NCBI GenBank assembly: GCA_902779765.1
Contig: CACZCQ010000019.1
Location: forward strand, 1-34,669
Direction: 5' to 3'
Length of the DNA stretch: 34,669 nucleotides
Origin: an uncultured Bacteroidia bacterium
Lineage (GTDB): Bacteria; Bacteroidota; Bacteroidia; Bacteroidales; UBA932
The notes under the pieces were generated by a model. It saw nothing but the letters and a program-made list of their open reading frames with translations, ran no database searches and was not told where the DNA came from. Shown in pieces: positions 6,689-15,008 of the stretch. A program made the position numbers and the translations under genes. The stretch's first letter is position 1. The number at the start of each line of letters is the position of its first letter.

Positions 6689-8137
6689 TCATCTGACCCG
6701 GATCGACCGGACCAGATACAGGATCGGGAAGATCTCAAGGCGGCCGACCAGCATTTCTATCATCCCGGTACTTTTGAGGATAGTTGGGAAATCTGAATAA
6801 TTGGCCATCGAACCGACGTCGCCGAAGCCGGGGCCGACATTGCCGATGCAGGCCACGGATGCCGTGACACCGGTGATGAAATCCTGCCCGCAGGCAATGT
6901 TGACAGCCGCGAAAACTACCACTATGAACAAATAGCAGAATATATAACCGAAAGCATCGGTCACCTGACCTTCCGGGCGTACCCTGCCGTCTATGCGTAC
7001 CATACGGATCCTGTTGGGTTTAACCGTGAGGCCGACTCTCCTGTACATTCCTTTGGCCGCAAGGATGGCCCGGTCTATCTTGATCCCTCCCGATGTGGAA
7101 CCGGAACAGCCGCAGATCAGTGAGCAGATGATCAGTACGGACATGCTGAGCGGGGGCCACAGGGTGGTGTCCTGCGTAGCGAATCCCGTGGTGGTCGATA
7201 TCGAGGCGACCTGGAAGGATGCATCCCTCAATGCATCCCAGAACGAAGGGTAACCACCTTTGTACATCAGGTCGACCGTAACGATGGCGGTGGCCAGGCA
7301 GACAAGGGACAGGAAGACCTTGATGGTCTCGGATTTCCAGATGTATTTGGGCTTCCTCTTGAGAAACGCAAGGAACAGTATCCCGAAATGGACTCCTGCT
7401 GCCAGCATCGTAAAGGTCAGGACCGTTTCGGCCGCCGGGTTGTCGTAAAAGGCGATGCTGCTGTTCCGGATGCAGAATCCGCAGGTACTGCAGGCCGACA
7501 TTGCGTTGGTCGCAGCGTCGAACCATCCAAGGCCTGTAAGTCTCAAGGAGAAAAAGCAAAACAGTGTCAGGGCAATATAGGTCAGCAGCATCCGGTTCGC
7601 AAAACTGCTGTTCCTCTCGTCGGCGAAGGGTTCCTTGGCCATGCGGGAGATTTCCGCACCTGCCAGTGTTGACTTGTCATCTCCCCTGGTCATGATCGAA
7701 AACAAGGTGACGATTCCGACACCTCCTACCCAGGCCGTAGAAATGCGCCAGAACTGGAGCCCAGGCGGAAGTGCTTCTATGTCATTCAGGATGGAGGCTC
7801 CGGTGGTCGTGAATCCGGAGACACTCTCGAATATGGCATTTACAGGCGTAAACTCTCCGCCATAGAACAGGAAGGGGAATGTCCCGAACAGGCAAGCCAT
7901 GGTCCAGGCCCCCACGACGATTCCGTTCCCCTCCCGGAAAGACAGCCGGTGATACCCTCTTCTTATGAATATCAGTGGATATGAACCTACTGTGCCGGTG
8001 AGTAATGCAGAATACAGAAGCGGAATCCAGCTGTCATCATCAGGAGTGAATATGGCTACGATCCCGGATATGGTCATGAGAACTGCTACGAACAGCAGCG
8101 AGATGCCGATATACCAGGTTATGATCTTCCAGTTCAT
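6689..8137 (-). CDS. trkH: TrkH-family potassium uptake protein
   Basis: This 482-residue inner-membrane channel subunit takes up K+ (or Na+). It has the four pseudo-repeats, each with a pore-loop glycine region: SVSGFTTTGAS, AMSACSTCGFC, SISTTTGFAT and CIGNVGPGFGDVG. About ten or more membrane helices are apparent. ATG 8137 (MNWKIITWYIG) starts just before the first helix; an upstream in-frame ATG at 8182 would lie upstream of the promoter box. No TrkA/KtrA gating partner is adjacent. It is divergent from the OxyR-like gene, and a palindrome with the same half-site overlaps its promoter region, so it may be controlled by that regulator. Confidence 0.93.
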   Translation of the reverse strand: MNWKIITWYIGISLLFVAVLMTISGIVAIFTPDDDSWIPLLYSALLTGTVGSYPLIFIRRGYHRLSFREGNGIVVGAWTMACLFGTFPFLFYGGEFTPVNAIFESVSGFTTTGASILNDIEALPPGLQFWRISTAWVGGVGIVTLFSIMTRGDDKSTLAGAEISRMAKEPFADERNSSFANRMLLTYIALTLFCFFSLRLTGLGWFDAATNAMSACSTCGFCIRNSSIAFYDNPAAETVLTFTMLAAGVHFGILFLAFLKRKPKYIWKSETIKVFLSLVCLATAIVTVDLMYKGGYPSFWDALRDASFQVASISTTTGFATQDTTLWPPLSMSVLIICSLICGCSGSTSGGIKIDRAILAAKGMYRRVGLTVKPNRIRMVRIDGRVRPEGQVTDAFGYIFCYLFIVVVFAAVNIACGQDFITGVTASVACIGNVGPGFGDVGSMANYSDFPTILKSTGMIEMLVGRLEIFPILYLVRSIRVR

Positions 8138-8158
8138 ATCTTCCTTTGACTGACGTTG

Positions 8159-8189
8159 CAAAGGTATTCCTACGATATTCATTTATCAA
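8159..8189 (-). promoter_or_regulatory. trkH promoter
   Basis: On the minus strand TACCTTTG (8166 to 8159) fits TAnnTTTG, and TTG (8189-8187) lies 20 nt upstream as the -33 element. The -33 region overlaps one TATCAAT half-site (8184-8190). This suggests control by the divergent LysR-type regulator. Confidence 0.55.
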
Positions 8190-8201
8190 TACAATTTTAT
8201 T

Positions 8202-8209
8202 TATTTTTG
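8202..8209 (+). promoter_or_regulatory. -7 box of the OxyR-like gene
   Basis: TATTTTTG fits TAnnTTTG. It lies directly before the palindrome at 8211-8225, so a protein bound there would block transcription. No clear -33 element is visible. Confidence 0.4.
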
Positions 8210-8210
8210 C

Positions 8211-8225
8211 ATTGATAATATCAAT
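8211..8225. promoter_or_regulatory. Perfect palindrome, probable LysR-type operator
   Basis: ATTGATA-A-TATCAAT is a perfect 15-bp palindrome that also contains the T-N11-A LysR-type spacing. A third half-site TATCAAT lies at 8184-8190, over the trkH -33 region. The palindrome ends 13 bases before the regulator's ATG, a position suited to autoregulation. Confidence 0.55.
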
Positions 8226-8238
8226 CAAAGTAAGAATC

Positions 8239-9162
8239 ATGACACTCCAGCAACTCAGATATATCGTTGCCATAGACGATTACAGGCATTTCGGGAAAGC
8301 AGCCGAAGCATGCGGACTCACACAGTCAACCTTGAGCCTGATGGTTAAAAAGATGGAAGATGAGTTGGATGTAAGGATATTCGACCGTGATGCGCACCCT
8401 GTGGAGCCAACCGCAATCGGACGTAAGATAATCGACCAGGCGAAAGTCGTACTGTACAATGTCGGGCAAATCTCCGAGATGACCAGGACGGAGAAAGAAG
8501 CCCTTTCCGGCTCCCTCATGATCGCTCTTATCTCCACGGTCTCTCCGGTCCTGATACCGGGGCTCTTCAAGTATTTCGGGGACAGGTATCCGGCGATCTC
8601 ATTGCAGATGGAGGAGATGCTGACCGGTACGATCAAGGAAAAGCTCAAGAGGGCCGAAGTGGACATGGGCATCCTGACCGGTCCCGTGGAGGATGCGGAC
8701 TTGCTGGAGATTCCGCTTTACCACGAAAGTTTCCTGGCTTACGTTTCTCCGGACAATCCGGCATATTCACAGGAGAACATCAGGAGGGAAGACATATTCG
8801 GGCAGCCGGTCTGGATTATCCGTGACGGACTGCGGCAACTGGATTTCTCGGATATCAAGGATGGCAACGTCACATATGACCGGTTCTTCGAAGGGGGACG
8901 AGTCGGTATCCTGATACAGGTCGTGAATTACAACGGAGGACTGACGATTATCCCCGAGACGCATACGGAACTAATCCTGTTCAGCCAGCAGAGGTGCTTG
9001 CGTCCTATCGTGGACCCGGTACCGCGCCGTACCATTTCCCTCGTCGTCCGTTCCGATTACATCCATGAAGCCAAACTGAACGCAGTCATCGATGCTGTCA
9101 AGCATGTTATTCCCGGCAGACTCCTTGATAACGTTGTCAGAAAAGATCGCCTGTTCCTTTGA
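8239..9162 (+). CDS. LysR-type regulator, OxyR-like but lacking the redox cysteines
   Basis: This 307-residue protein has an N-terminal winged helix-turn-helix (TLQQLRYIVAIDDYRHFGKA, then CGLTQSTLS) and a type 2 periplasmic-binding-like effector domain. The N-terminus closely resembles Bacteroidota OxyR. OxyR senses peroxide through a cysteine in an EDGHCLRDQ-type loop and a second one nine residues later. Here the matching loop reads IRDGLRQLDF (194-203) with no cysteine; only C25 and C253 are present in the protein. It probably senses something else or acts constitutively. ATG 8239 starts at the HTH; the frame is open further upstream through the promoter. It is followed after ~130 bp by a symporter gene with its own promoter. 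Confidence 0.85.
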   Translation: MTLQQLRYIVAIDDYRHFGKAAEACGLTQSTLSLMVKKMEDELDVRIFDRDAHPVEPTAIGRKIIDQAKVVLYNVGQISEMTRTEKEALSGSLMIALISTVSPVLIPGLFKYFGDRYPAISLQMEEMLTGTIKEKLKRAEVDMGILTGPVEDADLLEIPLYHESFLAYVSPDNPAYSQENIRREDIFGQPVWIIRDGLRQLDFSDIKDGNVTYDRFFEGGRVGILIQVVNYNGGLTIIPETHTELILFSQQRCLRPIVDPVPRRTISLVVRSDYIHEAKLNAVIDAVKHVIPGRLLDNVVRKDRLFL

Positions 9163-9206
9163 GGGACGGCGTGACCGGCCGGTCTTTATCGCTGTGGATA
9201 AAATAA

Positions 9207-9238
9207 TTTGGTGGCTTGGCTCAATTTTTTTATATTTG
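9207..9238 (+). promoter_or_regulatory. Promoter of the symporter gene
   Basis: TTTG (9207-9210), a 20-nt spacer, then TATATTTG (9231-9238) fits the Bacteroidota consensus. A leader of about 50 nt precedes the ATG at 9292. Confidence 0.65.
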
Positions 9239-9291
9239 AAAAACCGCGATTACGTTATTACCTACTAAGTAAAACAAATAAAGTTTTCGTT

Positions 9292-10839
9292 ATGAAACCT
9301 CAACCGGCACAAGAATCATCTTTTGACCGCAAAAGACACATTTTTGGAGCGATTTTTGGGCCCATCTGCGCCCTGCTGGTTTATCTACTTCCCATTTCAG
9401 GACTGTCTCCCGAGGCTCACAAGCTTCTTGCAATCGTGACCTTCGTGGCTTTCTGGTGGATTTGCGAACCTGTTCCCATTCCCGTAACGTCCCTGATCGG
9501 TCCGACGCTCTGCGTCATATTCGGAGTCGCTCCGGCGGCCGATGCATTCAAGGCATTTGCCAACCCGATGATCTTCCTGTTCATGGGTGGTTTCCTGATC
9601 GCAAAGGGAATGATGGTCAACGGACTTGACAAACGTATCGCCTATGGCATCATGTCCATGAAATGGGTGGGCGACTCGCCGCGCAGGATCTTCCTGGCCA
9701 TCGGTCTGGCGTGTATGCTCTGCTCCGGATGGATAAGCAACACCGCTACCGCAGCCATGATGTTCCCCATCGCCCTCGGACTGCTTGAGGCAATCCGCGA
9801 GATGATGGCCGCAAATGGAAAGGAGATCGACCTCAGGAGCTACAAATATGCCACCGGCCTTATGCTGATGACTGCATATGCATGTTCCATCGGAGGTGTC
9901 CTCACTCCTATCGGCACCCCTCCGAACATCATCATGATAGGTTTCCTCAGGGAGCTGGCTCCGGAGGCTCCGCAGATCACGTTCTTCAACTGGATGGTCT
10001 GGGGCTTCATAGCAATGGTCCTTTATTTCGTAGTCACTTACTTCGTACTCCAGAAGATGTTCCCTGCCGACGTCAAGCATATCGACGGCGCACAGGAGTT
10101 CATCCAGGAACATAAGAGGGGCTTGGGCAAATGGACCCGCGCCCAGAAGAACACCCTCATCGCTTTCATCGTGGCCGTCGTACTCTGGGTATTCCCCGGC
10201 ATTCTCAATGCCATCCAGAGCATTTCCCCCGATGCAATCGATGCCGATCTGCTGAAGAACTACAACAAGCATTTCCCTGAGGCGATCGCCGCCATGGTAG
10301 GTGGCCTGCTGCTGTTCATCATGCCGACCAACCTCAAGAAGGGTGAGATGACCCTGAAGTGGAAAGACGGAGTCGCCGGTATCGACTGGGGTACCCTGCT
10401 GCTCTTCGGCGGCGGTCTGGCAATCGGCGGAATGGTATTCTCCACCGGTCTGTCGAAATGGATCGGCGAATCCCTGACCAGCGCACTTGGCGGTCATCCG
10501 TCAGAGTACCTGTTCCTCACCCTGTTCGCAGTTACGGCCCTGCTTCTCTCGGAGCTTACCTCCAACACTGCCGTTGCCAACCTGATGGGCCCGATCGCCA
10601 TTGCGACGGCCGTATCCCTTGGCTTCAGTCCGGTTCCCGTGTGCGTAGTCATGGCTCTGTGTACGTCGCTCGCATTCATGCTTCCGGTCTCGACTCCTCC
10701 GAATGCCATCACTTACTCTTCTGGTTACATACCGATCACGAAGATGATCAAGGCAGGTGTCCTTCTCGATATAATCGGAGTGTTCATCATCACCGTGCCT
10801 CTGGTATACTTCCTTGTGAAGGCTTTCATGGGTGTTTAA
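9292..10839 (+). CDS. DASS/SLC13-family sodium:dicarboxylate (anion) symporter
   Basis: This 515-residue inner-membrane transporter of the divalent anion:Na+ symporter family has the paired signature loops: SNTATAAMM and PIGTPPNI in the first half, SNTAVANLM and PVSTPPNA in the second. The SNT motifs form the Na+ and carboxylate sites in VcINDY-type structures. About eleven membrane helices are apparent. Likely substrates are succinate, fumarate or related acids; the exact one cannot be read from the sequence. ATG 9292 is chosen because the frame upstream runs through the promoter. The nitroreductase gene follows after 17 bp. Confidence 0.93.
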   Translation: MKPQPAQESSFDRKRHIFGAIFGPICALLVYLLPISGLSPEAHKLLAIVTFVAFWWICEPVPIPVTSLIGPTLCVIFGVAPAADAFKAFANPMIFLFMGGFLIAKGMMVNGLDKRIAYGIMSMKWVGDSPRRIFLAIGLACMLCSGWISNTATAAMMFPIALGLLEAIREMMAANGKEIDLRSYKYATGLMLMTAYACSIGGVLTPIGTPPNIIMIGFLRELAPEAPQITFFNWMVWGFIAMVLYFVVTYFVLQKMFPADVKHIDGAQEFIQEHKRGLGKWTRAQKNTLIAFIVAVVLWVFPGILNAIQSISPDAIDADLLKNYNKHFPEAIAAMVGGLLLFIMPTNLKKGEMTLKWKDGVAGIDWGTLLLFGGGLAIGGMVFSTGLSKWIGESLTSALGGHPSEYLFLTLFAVTALLLSELTSNTAVANLMGPIAIATAVSLGFSPVPVCVVMALCTSLAFMLPVSTPPNAITYSSGYIPITKMIKAGVLLDIIGVFIITVPLVYFLVKAFMGV

Positions 10840-10856
10840 ACTAATCGATACTTAAG

Positions 10857-11474
10857 ATGAAGAAGAATTTCCTAAGCCGCTTAAGCAATATCGGCAAGAT
10901 CATGAATCGCGCCGCTTTCTCCGACGTAGACCAGAAGATCACGAAGTACCAGTATGGATCCGATGCGTTCATGCGCATCCTGGAGAGCCGCTATTCATGC
11001 CACTCCTTTGACAAATATCCGGTTTCCGATACCAAGCTGAACATGATTCTCGAAGCCGGCCGCCTGGCCCCTTCGGCCAAGAACCTGCAGCCTACCCGTA
11101 TCTGGGTCGTTCGGAGTGAAGAGGCACTGGCCCGCTTGCATACGGTCCATCCCTGCTACGGGGCCCCTGTTGTCCTCATCGTCGGCTGCCGTAACGAAGA
11201 GGCCTGGATCCGTGAGACGGACGGTGTGAACGCGGCGAAGACCGATGCGGCCATCGTCCTTACCCACCTGATGCTTACTGCAACGGACATGGGTCTTGCG
11301 AATATGTGGATATGGGATTTCGATCCCCGCAAGGTCAGGGAAGCCCTGCCTGAGACTCGTGAACACGGGGTCTATGCCCTTCTGGCCATCGGCTATCCGA
11401 AAGATGTCGAGGGAAAGCCTACGGAGTACCACTCCGTACGCAAGCCCCTCGATCAGATAGTCAGAATGCTCTAG
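10857..11474 (+). CDS. Nitroreductase-family flavoprotein
   Basis: This 205-residue FMN-dependent oxidoreductase fold has the N-terminal ESRYSCHSFDKYPVSD segment, APSAKNLQPTRIWVV (FMN contact), a central TDAAIVLTHLMLTATDMGLANMWIW helix region and a C-terminal LLAIGYP. Members reduce nitro compounds, quinones or act in other flavin reactions; the substrate is unknown. About 38 residues precede the usual family start, so translation might begin later (for example at the ATG at 10902). It lies 17 bp after the symporter gene, so the two are likely co-transcribed; a short gap to the Tricorn-type gene suggests the run may continue. Confidence 0.85.
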   Translation: MKKNFLSRLSNIGKIMNRAAFSDVDQKITKYQYGSDAFMRILESRYSCHSFDKYPVSDTKLNMILEAGRLAPSAKNLQPTRIWVVRSEEALARLHTVHPCYGAPVVLIVGCRNEEAWIRETDGVNAAKTDAAIVLTHLMLTATDMGLANMWIWDFDPRKVREALPETREHGVYALLAIGYPKDVEGKPTEYHSVRKPLDQIVRML

Positions 11475-11490
11475 TCTATAATACGGGATT

Positions 11491-14400
11491 ATGATCAAGA
11501 AGTTTATCCTTATGGCAGCCACTCTTGTGGCTGCCTTTGTTGCTTCGTATGCAGATAACATACGTTTCGCATCCCACCCGTCACTGTCCCCGGACGGGAA
11601 GCAGATTTATTTCAGCTATGACGGGGATATCTATTCAGTCCCTGTCGGGGGTGGACAGGCCACTGCCGTTATCACCATGCCGGGAGTGCAGGATTCGCCC
11701 GTCGTTTCACCGGACGGCAGATGGCTGGCCTTTAGTTCGGATATCCAGGGCAACAGCGATGTCTATGTCGTTCCCGTCGCCGGAGGACAGGCCATCCAGC
11801 TTACGTTCCACGAAGCGGCTGACACGCCTGTAGGATGGTCTCCCAAGTCTGACTGGATTTATTTCGAGTCCACCCGGGCCAGTGCCCGTAAGACCACCTT
11901 CAAGGTGGCCGTCACAGGGGGTACTCCGAGACTGATGTTTGACGGGTATTTCAACACCGTAGTCAACCTTGTGGAGAATCCCAAGACCGGAGAGTTCCTT
12001 TTCAACGAGTCGATGGAAAGCATCAGTTTTCCGACCAGGAAACGCTATGTGGGCGACCATAATCCGAATATCAAGAGCTGGAACCCCCGCAGCAAGTCAT
12101 ACACCGAGCTTACCGACTATATCGGAAAGGACCAGTGGCCGATGGCGGACAAGGACGGCAACATTTACTATGTCAGTGATGAACTTAACAAGGAATCCAA
12201 CATAGTCAAGTATGTGAAGGGAGGGAAACCTCAGCAACTCACCACCTTCGACAGGTCCGTCCAGTACCCCTCCATCGCGTTCGGAGGATCGGCCATAGTG
12301 TTCCTGAAGGACTATGAGATCCACGTCCTGGATCCTTCTTCGGGCAAGGTGTCGGTGCCGCAGATTCAGGTTGCTTCCGGAGATGTCGAGGTCCGCAGGG
12401 CTTTTGAGGGACAGACTCCCACATCTGCGGATGTCTCTCCCGACGGTAAGAAGTTCGCCCTTGTCATCCGCGGAGGCCTGTATATCTCCGATACGAAATG
12501 CAAGTACCTCCAGAAACTTGCCACGCCGTCGGACGAGAGGGTGTATGAAGTGGTCTGGGGCGATGACAGCAGGACAGTTTATTTCACCAGGACGGACAAA
12601 GGTTGGACTAACCTCTATAAGATTCCTGCTGACGGAAGTGCCGGAGAATCCCCCGTTTTCATTTCCGAGAACAATACCAAGTGCCTTGAGTCAGACCCGA
12701 AACGCGAAAAGATGGCATTTATCGATGGAGACCGTGCCGTGATGCTTCTCGACATGAAGGCAGGAACCGTGGTGAAAGTGGCCGAGGCTGAGTTCTGGTC
12801 TTTCGAAGGGTACAGACTCTCTTTTTCGAACGACGGCAACTGGCTGGCTTTCGATGCGATGCACATGTTCGAGTCCGACATCTTCCTGTACAACCTCAAG
12901 GACAAAAGCCTTCGGAATTTCACCCATTCCGCTTCAATGGAGCAGAGTCCCGTATTCACTCCTGACGGGAAATACATGTACCTCCTGGCCAACCTCACTT
13001 CCACGTCATTCCCACGGGGTGCCAGACCATCGCTTTACAAACTTCCTCTCCGGAAATATGACACGCCTTTCAAGTCTGAAAATGTAGAGGACTTGTTCAA
13101 GGACAAGAAGGACAAGCCGAAGAAGGATTCGACGGTCGTCATCGATTTCAAGGATATACACGAAAGGATGACCCGTGTGGAGCGTGACGGGTCACAGGGG
13201 AGTCCATACATTTATTCAACCAAAGGCAAGGACTACCTGCTATACCGTTCGATGGGATCGGGGGCTCCCGGAGTATTTTCACTTGAGATTTCCAACCCTG
13301 AGGCGAAGCCTAAGCAGGTCAAGGATCTGAACGGAGGCTTGTTCTTAAGTTGCAAGGATGCGCTGTACTGCCTGTCTTCAGGGGCTATATTCAAAGTTGA
13401 TCCTGCTGCAGCATCTGCTGCCAAGACCGAGGTCAAGAAAGATGTGGAGGTGGTGCTGGACGATGAATTCCGGCAGATGTTCTATGAGACCTGGGGAGTG
13501 CTGGAGCAGAATTACTATGATGTGAATTTCCATGGTGCTGACTGGCCCGCCGTCAGGGATTACTATGCATCCCTCCTTCCTTATGTAAGGACACGTGCAA
13601 ATCTGCGTACCCTTATCACCGACCTTTTGGGAGAGTTGAATTCTTCCCATCTGGGATTCACATCCAATGGTTCCGAGGAAAAACGTGAAACCCGTATACG
13701 TACTTACAATACCGGAATCCTCTTTGACAATGCCTCGCCGTACAAGGTATCTGGAGTCCTTGCGGATTCCCCGGCCGACAGGTTCGGAATCGATGTCAAG
13801 AAAGGTGATGAACTCGTCGCAGTGAACGGGGTGAGGGTGGACAAGGCCGTGAACCGTGAGAAATACTTCTCAGGTGCCGTGCCTATGGATGAGATGAAGC
13901 TCACTTTCAGCCGTGGCGGAAAGGAAATCGACACCAAAGTCCACACCGTGTCTTCCATGGCTGTCAAGACCCTCGAATACAAGGAGTGGGAGGAGCAGCG
14001 TGCCGGCATCGTTTCGGAAAAGACCGGAGGAAAGGTCGGATATATCCATATGAGGGCGATGGGAGCGGAGGACCTTGAATCATTCCTCCGGAAGATGCAT
14101 ACCGAAGTGTATGACAAGGATGCCCTTATACTCGACCTGCGATACAACAACGGAGGCAACGTCCACAAGGAAGTCATCGATTTCCTCAGGGGCCAGTCTC
14201 ATTTCGAATGGGCGTACCGTGACTTCCCGAGGACGAGTCATCCCAATGTCACTCCTGGAGACAGACCTATCGTGGTACTCGTCAATGAGCACAGCCTCTC
14301 CGATGCCGAGGTGACTTCCAACGGAATAAAGACTCTCGGTATCGCGAAACTGGTCGGCACGGAAACCTACCGCTGGATCATCTTCACCTCTTCGGTCCGG

Positions 14401-14586
14401 CTGCTGGACGGCTCCACCTGCCGTATGCCGGCCTGGGGCTGCTACAGTGTCATTGACGGATCCGACCTGGAGAACACCGGAGTCAAACCGGATATCTATG
14501 TCAGGAACACCTTCAAGGACCGCCTCGAAGGTAAGGACCCCCAGCTCGACGCAGCGATTGCCGAGGTCCTGAGGGAGTTGCGTTAA
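11491..14586 (+). CDS. Secreted Tricorn-type protease (S41 family)
   Basis: The 1031-residue protein has a signal peptide (MIKKFILMAATLVAAFVASYA), then two beta-propeller regions with repeated SPDGK/W motifs (to about 530), a linker rich in Lys/Asp, a C1 core (about 650-720), a PDZ domain (about 750-810, LADSPADRFGIDVKKGDELVAVNG) and a C2 serine-protease core. Catalytic residues known from Tricorn appear present: His in LNSSHLGF, Ser-Asp in EHSLSDAEV, and Glu in LENTGVKPD. Archaeal Tricorn is cytosolic and trims proteasome products; this exported version would degrade peptides in the periplasm or outside. It starts 16 bp after the nitroreductase stop. Confidence 0.92.
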   Translation: MIKKFILMAATLVAAFVASYADNIRFASHPSLSPDGKQIYFSYDGDIYSVPVGGGQATAVITMPGVQDSPVVSPDGRWLAFSSDIQGNSDVYVVPVAGGQAIQLTFHEAADTPVGWSPKSDWIYFESTRASARKTTFKVAVTGGTPRLMFDGYFNTVVNLVENPKTGEFLFNESMESISFPTRKRYVGDHNPNIKSWNPRSKSYTELTDYIGKDQWPMADKDGNIYYVSDELNKESNIVKYVKGGKPQQLTTFDRSVQYPSIAFGGSAIVFLKDYEIHVLDPSSGKVSVPQIQVASGDVEVRRAFEGQTPTSADVSPDGKKFALVIRGGLYISDTKCKYLQKLATPSDERVYEVVWGDDSRTVYFTRTDKGWTNLYKIPADGSAGESPVFISENNTKCLESDPKREKMAFIDGDRAVMLLDMKAGTVVKVAEAEFWSFEGYRLSFSNDGNWLAFDAMHMFESDIFLYNLKDKSLRNFTHSASMEQSPVFTPDGKYMYLLANLTSTSFPRGARPSLYKLPLRKYDTPFKSENVEDLFKDKKDKPKKDSTVVIDFKDIHERMTRVERDGSQGSPYIYSTKGKDYLLYRSMGSGAPGVFSLEISNPEAKPKQVKDLNGGLFLSCKDALYCLSSGAIFKVDPAAASAAKTEVKKDVEVVLDDEFRQMFYETWGVLEQNYYDVNFHGADWPAVRDYYASLLPYVRTRANLRTLITDLLGELNSSHLGFTSNGSEEKRETRIRTYNTGILFDNASPYKVSGVLADSPADRFGIDVKKGDELVAVNGVRVDKAVNREKYFSGAVPMDEMKLTFSRGGKEIDTKVHTVSSMAVKTLEYKEWEEQRAGIVSEKTGGKVGYIHMRAMGAEDLESFLRKMHTEVYDKDALILDLRYNNGGNVHKEVIDFLRGQSHFEWAYRDFPRTSHPNVTPGDRPIVVLVNEHSLSDAEVTSNGIKTLGIAKLVGTETYRWIIFTSSVRLLDGSTCRMPAWGCYSVIDGSDLENTGVKPDIYVRNTFKDRLEGKDPQLDAAIAEVLRELR

Positions 14587-14601
14587 TTCAAATAAAAATG
14601 C

Positions 14602-14609
14602 TATCTTTG
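14602..14609 (+). promoter_or_regulatory. -7 box for the small conserved gene
   Basis: TATCTTTG fits TAnnTTTG and lies 22 bases before the ATG at 14632. A TTG at 14578-14580 could be the -33 element, at slightly long spacing. Confidence 0.55.
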
Positions 14610-14631
14610 TAGCGAATAAAATGAGAAAGTT

Positions 14632-14919
14632 ATGAATCTTCGTGACATCAAAAAGGACATTGAGTACGTGATCGGTGCATTCATCGACGATTGCTCGCTT
14701 TTCAGTTCTGTCAACAGCAAGGCTGACGACGAGGCCCTCGGTGGACTCCTTGACGAAGCCGTCAATCTGTACAATGACCTGAAGGACAAGGTGAACGTCA
14801 AGCCAGAAGGCGCCAAGGGAGCATATTATGCATCCGTCCGCAAGGAACTCCTCGAGAAGACCGACGGACTTTACGCCAAACTCAGCGAGATCGTCAAGAA
14901 AGCAGGCAAGGCTGAATAA
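14632..14919 (+). CDS. Small conserved alpha-helical protein of unknown function
   Basis: The 95-residue soluble, charged protein is predicted to be mostly alpha-helical (LRDIKKDIEYVIGAFIDDC, then LLDEAVNLYNDLKDKVN and KELLEKTDGLYAKLSEIVKKAG). It has no signal peptide or membrane segment. It resembles short hypothetical proteins I associate with Bacteroidales, but I cannot give a function. It has its own promoter box and is followed by a likely terminator, so it appears to be a single-gene unit. Confidence 0.85.
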   Translation: MNLRDIKKDIEYVIGAFIDDCSLFSSVNSKADDEALGGLLDEAVNLYNDLKDKVNVKPEGAKGAYYASVRKELLEKTDGLYAKLSEIVKKAGKAE

Positions 14920-14934
14920 GCTCTCGCCTGGATC

Positions 14935-14976
14935 GACCGTTATCATAGGGAGGGCTGAACGGTCCTCCTTTTTTTG
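14935..14976 (+). terminator. Probable intrinsic terminator
   Basis: GACCGTT (14935-14941) can pair with AACGGTC (14958-14964), or alternatively GGAGG (14949-14953) with CCTCC (14964-14968). A T run follows to 14975. Either fold gives a terminator shape after the small conserved gene. Confidence 0.55.
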
Positions 14977-15008
14977 ATTGACAAATCATAATTATAAAAC
15001 GAACGAAT

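Noticed and set aside
9397-10497. Open frame of 366 codons antisense to the symporter gene
   Set aside because: Shadow of a membrane-protein gene; translation is His/Asp/Gly-rich without domains or a start signal.
12245-12255. CCTTCGACAGG inside the Tricorn-type gene, resembling the dispersed repeat
   Set aside because: Only 11 bases match, the flanks do not, and it encodes ordinary propeller residues (TFDRS). Chance similarity.
14080-14946. Open frame antisense to the Tricorn-type 3' end and the small conserved gene
   Set aside because: It crosses a promoter and two supported genes on the other strand; composition is that of a shadow frame.
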